Source: JBBRNH01 sp038230415 (GTDB lineage Bacteria > Bacteroidota > Bacteroidia > Cytophagales > Spirosomataceae). Taken from it: a DNA stretch of 58,579 nucleotides. The stretch lies in contig JBBRNH010000027.1 in the NCBI GenBank assembly GCA_038230415.1, positions 1 through 58,579 of the forward strand, read 5' to 3'. Both the position numbers and the translations under genes were made by a program. Below, piece by piece: positions 7,668 to 15,505 of this stretch; the first letter of the stretch is position 1, and each line of letters starts with the position of its first letter. Below the pieces are notes generated by a model, which saw only the letters and a program-made list of their open reading frames with translations, did not search any database and was not told the DNA's origin.

Positions 7668-9494
7668 ATGAACGAGCCTACTCCGCAACCGCTGCCCACC
7701 CGCCTGTTTTATCCCCTGCTTGCCATCGGAATTTTGCTCAATGCGCTTGGTTTGCTATTCCCGATTCTCGAACCCGACGGCGCGTTGTATGCCACGCTCG
7801 CTAAAACCATTGCCCAGAGTAATGATTTCGTGAATCTCCGGCTCGACGGGGCCGACTGGCTCGACAAGCCGCACTTTCCGTTCTGGATGGCGGCTCTGAG
7901 TATGAAGGTTTTCGGGGTAAATTCATTCGCCTACAAACTACCCGCACTCTTATTCTCGTTTATCAGCGTCTGGTACACGTGGCAGTTTGCCCGGCTCTGG
8001 TATTCTCAACTTGTGGCGCAGATTGCGGTGCTGGTACTGCTGACGGCCCTGCACGGTGTTATCTCGAACAACGACGTGCGGGCCGAACCGTATCTGACGG
8101 GTCAGATTATTGCCAGTGCCTTTCATTTTTCACGAGTCATTAATGGAACCGATTGGGTGGCCCCACAGATGACGCAGATTAGTAAGATTCACACAGATTT
8201 TTTTTCTGGTTTTAACGATAAAAAATCTGCGGTAATCTTCTTTAATCTGCGTCATCCGCGTTCTATTAATTTAGTTCTCGGTGCGTTCTGGGCGGGCTGT
8301 GCGCTGATGACCAAAGGGCCGTTTGTGCTGGTGCCAATCGGGGCCGGGTTAGTCGCCCATTTTCTGCTCACGGGCAACTGGCGCGAACTCCTGAAACCCC
8401 GCTGGTATGCTGCTGTTGCCCTTACGCTGCTGTTTTCATTGCCCGAACTGTATGCGTTATATGTTCAGTTTGACGCGCACCCGGAGAAAATCGTGTTTGG
8501 CAAAACGGGCGTGTCGGGCGTGAAGTTTTTTTACTGGGACAGTCAGTTCGGGCGGTTTTTCAATACCGGCCCCATCAAGGGCGAGGGTGATAAATTTTTC
8601 TTTCTGCACACGCTGCTCTGGGCCTTTGCGCCCTGGGCTTTCCTGTTGTATGCCGGGATTGGGCGGGGAATCTGGAAAAGAGGGAGGAAGCAGGAAAGGG
8701 ACGAGAGGGAGAAAGAGCGTACAATGCCCGAATACGTCATGCTGGGGGGAAGCTTGGCCTCAGTCGCGTTGTTTTCGTTATCGGCGTTTCAGTTGCCGCA
8801 CTACACCAACATCATCTTCCCGTTTTTTGCTGTCATCACGGCGTGGTTCTTAGTGAATTTATCCGAAAAAGCCCGGCGTGGCTGGCTCGTGGCGCAAACG
8901 GTGCAGGTGATTCTGTTAGTTGGGATAGTGGGTGTTCTTGTTTTGTTCTACCGGCCTGACCCGTTGGCCGGGGCGGTAGTCTGGTTGCTAACGGGGACGT
9001 TGGGAGTCGGGGCGTTGATCTGGTATCAACGCCGTAATCGAGTGGGAGAACTTACCAAACTCATCACCCGAACTGCTGGTGGGGCGGTGCTGGCGTTGGG
9101 GTTTTACAACCTGTTTCTATACCCAAACCTGCTGCCCTATCAGGCCGGGGGCGAGGCCGCCTACTACCTCAACGCCCACCCCGAACTGACCGCTCAGGGA
9201 CAAAAAGCCGGGATGTACCGCGATTTTTCGCACACGTTTGAGTTTTATCTCGACCAACCCTATCACTACTGGCGCAACCCCGACACCCTCCGTGCCGATG
9301 CCGTTGCCCGGCCCGCGCTCGTCTGGGCCTTGCCCGAACGGTTTGATACCCTCCGGGCGATGGGTTTCCGGGTGAAGCCCATCAAAACCTTTGCGTATTT
9401 CCACGTTACCCAACTTACCGGGCCGTTTATCAACTACCAGACGCGGGCCAGCCAAACCACGCCATACATACTGGCCGAGGTGCGGGCAAAATAA
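7668..9494 (+). CDS. GT-C family (ArnT/PMT-like) membrane glycosyltransferase
   Basis: 608 residues from the ATG at 7668; a GTG at 7629 would add 13 residues but lies upstream of a promoter box. It is polytopic, with about 11-12 hydrophobic segments. After the first membrane helix comes LEPDGALYA (E35, D37), the acidic motif of the first external loop in ArnT/PMT enzymes, followed by WLDKPHFPFWM. The sequence VMTKG-like ALMTKGPFVL is also typical. It probably moves a sugar from a polyprenyl-phosphate donor to lipid or protein at the outer face of the inner membrane. Residues 158-201 are encoded by a palindromic repeat (8139-8270) inserted in frame in a loop just before LVLGAFWAGC. A terminator hairpin follows. 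Confidence 0.88.
   Translation: MNEPTPQPLPTRLFYPLLAIGILLNALGLLFPILEPDGALYATLAKTIAQSNDFVNLRLDGADWLDKPHFPFWMAALSMKVFGVNSFAYKLPALLFSFISVWYTWQFARLWYSQLVAQIAVLVLLTALHGVISNNDVRAEPYLTGQIIASAFHFSRVINGTDWVAPQMTQISKIHTDFFSGFNDKKSAVIFFNLRHPRSINLVLGAFWAGCALMTKGPFVLVPIGAGLVAHFLLTGNWRELLKPRWYAAVALTLLFSLPELYALYVQFDAHPEKIVFGKTGVSGVKFFYWDSQFGRFFNTGPIKGEGDKFFFLHTLLWAFAPWAFLLYAGIGRGIWKRGRKQERDEREKERTMPEYVMLGGSLASVALFSLSAFQLPHYTNIIFPFFAVITAWFLVNLSEKARRGWLVAQTVQVILLVGIVGVLVLFYRPDPLAGAVVWLLTGTLGVGALIWYQRRNRVGELTKLITRTAGGAVLALGFYNLFLYPNLLPYQAGGEAAYYLNAHPELTAQGQKAGMYRDFSHTFEFYLDQPYHYWRNPDTLRADAVARPALVWALPERFDTLRAMGFRVKPIKTFAYFHVTQLTGPFINYQTRASQTTPYILAEVRAK
8139..8270. repeat. Palindromic repeat inside the glycosyltransferase gene
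   Basis: 132 bases beginning and ending with ATTAAT. Left arm 8139-8205 and right arm 8220-8270 are imperfect reverse complements with words such as AATCTGCGGT, AATCTTCTTT and AATCTGCGTC at about 10-base spacing. The length is exactly 44 codons and the frame is kept. Confidence 0.85.
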
Positions 9495-9497
9495 AAA

Positions 9498-9518
9498 CCC
9501 CCGGCTGAAAGCCGGGGG
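9498..9518 (-). terminator. Terminator hairpin for the DUF2911 gene
   Basis: Stem CCCCCGGCT/AGCCGGGGG with a 3-base loop. On the minus strand it is followed by TTTTTATTTT, so it should end transcription arriving from the DUF2911 gene. It lies immediately after the stop codon of the converging glycosyltransferase gene. Confidence 0.8.
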
Positions 9519-9554
9519 CAACCGATTTGCCATTTCTGGATTGTTAGTCCACTG

Positions 9555-9583
9555 CCCCCGGATTCATCCGGAGGTTTTGTTTT
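9555..9583 (+). terminator. Terminator hairpin for the glycosyltransferase gene
   Basis: Stem CCCCGGAT/ATCCGGAGG-type with a 2-base loop, followed on the plus strand by TTTTGTTTT. It overlaps the stop codon of the converging DUF2911 gene. Confidence 0.7.
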
Positions 9584-10110
9584 CACTTGCCGTGATCCAT
9601 TACCGGGATCGAAACCGTTACATCATCCCAGGCAATGGCGATGCTGTTGTTGGCGGGCGTGATGGTCATCTTCTCAACCGTAGCGGGCGTTTTGGCCGCA
9701 GGAACGGTGATTTTGGCAACGTCGGCCCCTTTGATTTTGTCGTACTCGTAGGCACCCCACTGACCGAGTGTGCTGTTCAGAATAACGCTCCATTCTTTGG
9801 CACCGGGAATGGTAAAGAGCGTGTAGGTACCGGCTTTTACCATTTTGCCGCCCACCATCACATCATTGGCAAAGGTCACTTCGGTGGCTTCGTTGGCTCC
9901 GGTGCGCCATACTTTGCCGTACTTCTCAAGGCTCTGTGAGCTGGCATCGCCAAAAACCATCCGGCCTTTCTTAGACGGCTGACCGTATTTTACAACAATG
10001 TTTTTGCTGGGGCTTTCTGCCGTAATGCGCGGGCTGGCCGGTGGGTTCTGGGCAAAAACGAACGTGAGTGTCGAGAACAAAACGACGAGAAGGGCGATTG
10101 ATTTTTTCAT
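9583..10110 (-). CDS. Secreted DUF2911 protein
   Basis: 175 residues: signal peptide MKKSIALLVVLFSTLTFVFAQ, then one DUF2911 domain filling the rest. Landmarks are VKYGQPSKKGRMVFG, YGKVWRTGANEATEVTF, AGTYTLFTIP and the GAYEYDKIKG segment. The family is a Bacteroidota-enriched periplasmic beta-sandwich of unknown biochemical role. It converges on the glycosyltransferase gene, and the two share an 88-base gap holding one terminator for each strand. Family assignment is strong; function unknown. Confidence 0.9.
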   Translation of the reverse strand: MKKSIALLVVLFSTLTFVFAQNPPASPRITAESPSKNIVVKYGQPSKKGRMVFGDASSQSLEKYGKVWRTGANEATEVTFANDVMVGGKMVKAGTYTLFTIPGAKEWSVILNSTLGQWGAYEYDKIKGADVAKITVPAAKTPATVEKMTITPANNSIAIAWDDVTVSIPVMDHGK

Positions 10111-10263
10111 GGTTGTTTTTAATGATTTACGCAGATTTGATTCGCTGCGTGACTAAACGTTTAAAAAACGGCGAAAGGTAATAGATATTTTTTTTGGACG
10201 ATGGTATTATTCAGTCAACTCCCTGTATTTTTACCGAACCGTATGCACGCATAACAATTTTCA

Positions 10264-10319
10264 GGTTTGTAGTTCGTGGTTTACAATTTCTGCGAACTAC
10301 AAACTACGAACCATAAACT
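10264..10319. repeat. Palindrome with 7-base words in the acyl-CoA dehydrogenase leader
   Basis: The left half reads as GTTTGTA, GTTCGTG, GTTTACA. The right half reads as GAACTAC, AAACTAC, GAACCAT, AAACTCC, the reverse complement of the same kind of word. It ends 8 bases before the ATG at 10328, so it occupies the ribosome-binding region. Confidence 0.85.
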
Positions 10320-10327
10320 CCCCCAAA

Positions 10328-12130
10328 ATGTCATCCTATTTCAGCAAACGCAACCTCCAATTCCTGCTCCACGAGCAGTTCCGGGCCGAAGAACTCACGC
10401 AGTATCCCAAGTTTTCGGCGCATGACCGCGAAACGTTCAATCAGGCCATCGAGTCTATGACTTACATCGCTGATACTCTGGCGTTTCCATACCTCAAAGA
10501 AGTGGATCGTAACCAGCCCGAACTCATCAACGGTCAGGTTAAAGTACACCCCAAAGTCCACGAATATATCCGGGCGATGGGCGAAAACGGCCTGATTGGA
10601 ACCGGGTTCTCGTTTGAAGACGGCGGGCAGCAACTTCCCGAAATCGTGGGCGCGTGTCTCGGCTTTATCATCATGGCGGCCAACAATGGCATGATGTACA
10701 CGGGGCTGACCTCTGGCGCGGCCAATCTTATCATCAACTTTGGCTCGCAGGAACTGCGCGATTTCTACGTGCCAAACCTGATGAACGGCAAGTGGCAGGG
10801 GACAATGGCCCTGACCGAACCACAGGCCGGGTCGTCGCTGTCAGACGTGGTTACGTCGGCCAGTCCGCAAGCCGACGGTTCCTACAAAATCAAGGGCCAG
10901 AAGGTGTTCATCTCTGCCGGTGACCATGACGGCTGCGACAATATCATTCACCTCATGCTGGCGAAAATAGACGGTGCGCCCAAAGGCACGAAAGGTATTT
11001 CGCTGCTCGTGGTGCCTAAGCATCGGCCCGATGGCAACGGCGGTTTTGTGGACAACGATGTGCAATCAACCGGGGTCTATCACAAAATGGGGCAGAAGGG
11101 CGTTCCCGCCATGCACCTCACGATGGGTACCGACGATAATTGCGTTGGCTACCTCGTTGGGCAGCCGCATCAGGGCTTGCCGTATATGTTTCAGATGATG
11201 AACGAAGCCCGGTTGGGCGTAGGCATGACGGGCGCGGCCATTGCCACGGCGGCTTATCACGCGGCTTTGCAATATGCCAAAGAGCGCCCGCAAAGCCGCC
11301 GACTTGGTGAGAAAAACCACCTCGACGCGCCCCAAACGCCGATCATCAACCACCCCGACGTGCGCCGGATGCTGTTGTTTCAGAAAGCCGTTGTCGAAGG
11401 GTCGCTGTCGTTGCTGCTCGAAGCCGCCCGGTTGTATGACCTGACCCACGTGCTGGACGGCCCCGAAAAAGAAGATGCCTTTTTGATACTGGATTTGCTG
11501 ATGCCCGTTGCCAAAACGTATCCCTCAGAGATGGGCGTTCAGGCCACAAGCGCGGCAGTGCAAACCTTTGGTGGCTATGGCTTTACCGAAGATTTTCCGG
11601 TCGAGCAGTACTACCGCGACATTCGCATCACCCCGATTTATGAAGGCACCACCGGCATTCAGGGGCAGGATTTGTTGGGCCGCAAGTTTACGATGAAGGG
11701 CGGCAAAGCCCCACAACTGCTCTTTGCCGAGATGGGCAAAACCATTGCCGAAGCCGACACCCACGACGAACTACGGCCCTACGGCGAGAAACTCACCGCC
11801 GAAATTGCGCGGGTGCAGGAAGTCTTCGGTGTACTTATACCGTTTGCGATGAAGGGCGAAACCGAACGGTTTTTGTCAGACGCGACGCTGTTTTTAGAAC
11901 TGTTCGGCAATGTCTGTATTGCGTGGCAGTGGCTCAAACAGGCTACGCTTGCCAAACAAACCCTGCTGACCCAGAACCCGCAGGGCGAAGAAGAAGCGTT
12001 TTACGAAGGCAAGATTCACACCATGAAGTACTTTTTTCACTACGAAATTCCGAAGAACCTCGGCCTTGCCCACCGGCTTATGGATACCGAAGTACTGACG
12101 ATTGTGAGCGAGAAAGTATTTGCGCTGTAA
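10328..12130 (+). CDS. Acyl-CoA dehydrogenase, long (about 600-residue) subfamily
   Basis: 600 residues, the length of the DmdC/FadE-type subfamily that carries an extra C-terminal helical domain. It has the FAD/substrate motif WQGTMALTEPQAGSSLSDV, FISAGDHD, then YGFTEDFPVEQYYRD and IYEGTTGIQGQDLLGRK. E439 in YEGT is the expected catalytic base. No signal peptide, so cytoplasmic. It should desaturate an acyl-CoA at C2-C3 with electrons passed to ETF. Chain-length preference cannot be read. It stands alone, with a palindromic repeat in its leader and a strong shared hairpin after its stop. Confidence 0.93.
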   Translation: MSSYFSKRNLQFLLHEQFRAEELTQYPKFSAHDRETFNQAIESMTYIADTLAFPYLKEVDRNQPELINGQVKVHPKVHEYIRAMGENGLIGTGFSFEDGGQQLPEIVGACLGFIIMAANNGMMYTGLTSGAANLIINFGSQELRDFYVPNLMNGKWQGTMALTEPQAGSSLSDVVTSASPQADGSYKIKGQKVFISAGDHDGCDNIIHLMLAKIDGAPKGTKGISLLVVPKHRPDGNGGFVDNDVQSTGVYHKMGQKGVPAMHLTMGTDDNCVGYLVGQPHQGLPYMFQMMNEARLGVGMTGAAIATAAYHAALQYAKERPQSRRLGEKNHLDAPQTPIINHPDVRRMLLFQKAVVEGSLSLLLEAARLYDLTHVLDGPEKEDAFLILDLLMPVAKTYPSEMGVQATSAAVQTFGGYGFTEDFPVEQYYRDIRITPIYEGTTGIQGQDLLGRKFTMKGGKAPQLLFAEMGKTIAEADTHDELRPYGEKLTAEIARVQEVFGVLIPFAMKGETERFLSDATLFLELFGNVCIAWQWLKQATLAKQTLLTQNPQGEEEAFYEGKIHTMKYFFHYEIPKNLGLAHRLMDTEVLTIVSEKVFAL

Positions 12131-12148
12131 AAACGAAACAAGTTTGAT

Positions 12149-12188
12149 AGCAAACGGCCCGGCACTTTTCAGTGCCGGGCCGTTTGCT
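12149..12188. terminator. Bidirectional terminator hairpin between convergent genes
   Basis: Perfect 18-base stem (AGCAAACGGCCCGGCACT and its complement) with a TTTC loop, midway between the acyl-CoA dehydrogenase stop and the stop of the converging VPS10-like gene. Confidence 0.8.
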
Positions 12189-12219
12189 GTTGTAGCCGTT
12201 GCTCCGTTAAACGGGTTTT

Positions 12220-15200
12220 CTAATTCATGATAATCGCCGGAATTTGTTGCTCTGTCACGAGCCGGTTAAAGGCCGGAATCTGCGTATTTACCACTTCTTT
12301 CAACTTCGATAAGGCCGTGTCAATCTGCTTCGACAGGTTGTCGTAGGCCGCGTATGATGATTTGGTCGGTTTCGTATCTGCCGAAGCAACTGCGTTACCA
12401 ACACCGGCTAACTTGTCATTCAACTGAATCGAGTAAGCCAGGGCATCCTGCGGGGCTTTCGACTTGGGCTGCATCAGCGTTGATTCGATTTTGTCTAACT
12501 CATCCAGCATCGGCTTGGCCGCTTTCTTGAACTTCTCGGCGGCTTTCGGTTCTTTCACGCTGTTGGTGTAGCCGTTCATCTGCGTTCTGATCTGCCGAAG
12601 CTGGTTGATGGCCTTGTGCGTTTCTGACAGTTTGCCGTTGATCTTCTGCAACAGGTCAAACTGCTCCTGAAACTCGGCGGTGGTGGTTGCCAGCCGGGGG
12701 TCTTTCCTGATCTCGATGGGTTGCTCGGCAATGAGCGAATCGCCCAACAGCAGCCGCACTTTATACAGTCCCGGCACAACTTTAGGGCCACCGCCCCCGC
12801 GTCCGTTCCACATCACGTTGATGCCCTCAACGGCGGTTGGGTCGGGGTAGCGCATATCCCAGACAAAGACATTCATGCCCGTTTTGGCCGAAATAATGCC
12901 CGGTCGCGGCAAGGTCTCGTCCTGATAAAATTCTTTGGCAATCTTCAGTGGCTGGCCTTTTCTGTCCTTCGTGTCTGAGTAAGCAATTATCGTATCACCG
13001 GCGGTTGTCATATACACCAAGCGCAGTTCTTTGGCTGGCTTATTTTTCAGGAAATACCGCGTAACCACACCGTTTTGGGCGTTTTCGCCCTCGTCGGTAG
13101 GAGCCGCCCGACCCCGGCGACCACTGCCCGCGCCCCCGTCCATGCGGTAGGCGTGGCGCGGTTTATAGAGGTGCATCGCCCCTGTTTGCTTGCCCGCCTG
13201 TTTCGCGTCCATGAGTTCGTGCAGGGGCGTGATGTCGTCCATGATCCAGAACGAAAGGCCGTGCGTGGCAACGACTAAGTCTTTTTCGCGCTTGTGAATC
13301 TGCAAATCCCGAACGGGCGTAACGGGCAGGTTCATCGAGAGTTTTTGCCACGAGCCGCCATCGTTAAACGACACATAAACCCCGCGCTCGGTGCCAGCGT
13401 AAAGTAACCCGGCTTTGTTGGGGTCTTCGCGTACCACGTGGCAATGCTCGTCTGCCGGAATCCCGGTTATGATCGCCGTCCAGGTTTTGCCGTAGTCTGC
13501 TGTCTTGAACAGATACGGCGTTTGGTCGCCCGACATATACCGCTTGGCCGCTAAGTAGGCTTTGCCCGGCGTGTGGTCAGAGGGGTGAACGATGCTCATG
13601 ATCGCCATGTCGGGCAGCATCGGGGCCGGGGGCGTGATGTTCTGCCACGTTTTGGCTCCGTCGCGGCTGATGTGCATGAGGCCGTCGTCAGAACCGGCCC
13701 AGAAAACGTCCTTCTCGATGGGCGACTCGGCGAAGGTGAAAATCGTGGGGAAGGTCTCGGCCCCGGTCTGATCTTTGGTGATCGGTCCGCCCGTATCGCC
13801 CTGCGTTTTGGGGTCGTTGCGGGTCAGGTCGGGGCTGATGTCCTGCCACGAATGGCCGTAGTCGGTGCTGCGATGCACGTATTGCGAGGTGATATAGAGC
13901 GTTTTAGCATCATGCGGAGAAAACACAATCGGATACGTCCACTGAAACCGATACTTGCGCCCCGCCGACGACGATCCCATGAAATATTCGGGATAGACGT
14001 TGATAACCTGATTCTGATCCGTCGCTTTGTCGTGCCGCGTAATCAGCCCGTCGTAGCTGCCGCCGAAGGTCACGAGCGGGTTGTTGGGGTCGGGGGTGAT
14101 GTAGCCCGATTCGCCCCCCGCCACCGGATACCAGGCATCCTTGCCAATCGAATAGCCGGTGGTGCGGCTCGCAATCCGAACCGAGGAGTTGTCCTGCTGT
14201 GCGCCGTAGAGGTTATACGGAAAATCATTGTCCACTGCCACGTGGTAAAACTGCGCCGTTGGCATATCAACGTCCGAGAACGTGGCCCCGCCGTTGAAGG
14301 TCACTTCGGCCCCGCCGTCGTCGGCAATAATGAAGTTCATCGGGTTTTTGGGGTTCCACCATACATCGTGCGTATCGCCGTGATGCACCCCGATGGTCTG
14401 AAACGTTTTGCCGCCATCGTATGATTTTTGGGCGTTCACGTTCAGCACAATCAGGCCGTTTTCGTCCTGCGGGTCAGCCGCCAGCATCATGTAGTACCAG
14501 GGCCGCTGCCAGAGGTTTTTGTCTTCGTTGATGAGTTGCCACGAATCGCCCGCGTCGTCGGAGCGATACAGGCCACCTTTCACGTTTTCGATCATGGCGT
14601 AGAGCCGGTTGGGGTTGGCGGGCGACACCGTAATCCCGATTTTACCCAACACTCCCTTCGGCATCCCCGGCTTGTTGCTCAGGTTGGCCCAGGTGTCGCC
14701 CCCGTCGGTCGATTTGTAAAGGCCGCAACCCGGCCCGCCACTGCCTCATCATATAGCTGTTGCGATAGGCCTGCCATAGCGAGGCATAGACGATAGATGG
14801 ATTTGTGGGGTCGAGTTTGACGACTGCCGCGCCAGTGCTGTCGTTTTTGGTCAGGATGGCTTTCCAGGTTTTTCCTCCGTCGGTGGTGCGAAACACCCCG
14901 CGCTCTTTATTCGGGGCGAAGGGGTTGCCGAGGGCCGCCACGTAGGCCACGTCAGGGTTGGTTGGATGCACCTCAATCGTGCCAATCCCATCGGCCATTT
15001 TCAGGCCCGCGTGTTTCCAGGTTTTGCCCGCGTCGGTTGATTTATAGACCCCGTCGCCGTTGGCAATGTTGCTCCGAATATCAGCCTCGCCCATACCGAC
15101 ATACACTACGTTCGGGTCAGACGGGGCAACGGCAACGGCCCCCACCGAACTCGATTTAAACGTACTGTCGGAGATCATGGTCCAGTTGGTTCCGCCGTCG

Positions 15201-15457
15201 GTGGTTTTCCAAACGCCCCCGCCGGTGGTGCCAAAATAATAGGTCAGCGGCTGGCTCGGATGGCCCGATACGCCCAACGCCCGCCCCGCCCTAAACGGCC
15301 CGACATTGCGCCACCGCAGGCCGTTAAACAAACTGTCGGACACTTGAGACGGAGCAACGCCCGCAACGGGTTTGGCCTTTCGTTGCGCCTGCGCCAGAAC
15401 GGGCAACAGGCAGATTAGCAGCAGTGTGCTGATGTACGTAGTGAATTTGGGGGTCAT
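12220..15457 (-). pseudogene. Asp-box/VPS10 (sortilin-like) propeller protein, frameshifted
   Basis: Two minus-strand frames belong together: 15457-14743 gives the signal peptide (ending LAQAQ) and the first blades, and the next frame from about 14742 to 12220 gives the rest. At 14743-14746 four bases (AGGC on the minus strand) separate in-frame ATG ATG from AGT GGC GGG. Removing one base would join NSYMM with SGGPGCGLYKSTDGGDTW, an intact family segment. The joined product is about 1075 residues, the usual length of this exported family. Many Asp-box motifs are visible (STDAGKTW, TTDGGKTW, STDYGHSW, SRDGAKTW, TADYGKTW), with a C-terminal helical region. The role is probably extracellular glycan or protein binding or hydrolysis. 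Either a real frameshift or a sequencing error. Confidence 0.8.
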
Positions 15458-15505
15458 GGTATAAGCAGTTGAATTATGTTTGGCAATATAGGTTTTTGTT
15501 GGTCT

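Noticed and set aside
9498..9583. The paired GC hairpins as a mobile repeat
   Set aside because: Each is followed by a T-run in the sense of one of the two converging genes, so ordinary terminators explain them.
13573..14424. 283-codon open frame opposite the VPS10-like gene
   Set aside because: It is antisense to a gene with clear family motifs; long antisense frames are common in this GC-rich codon usage.
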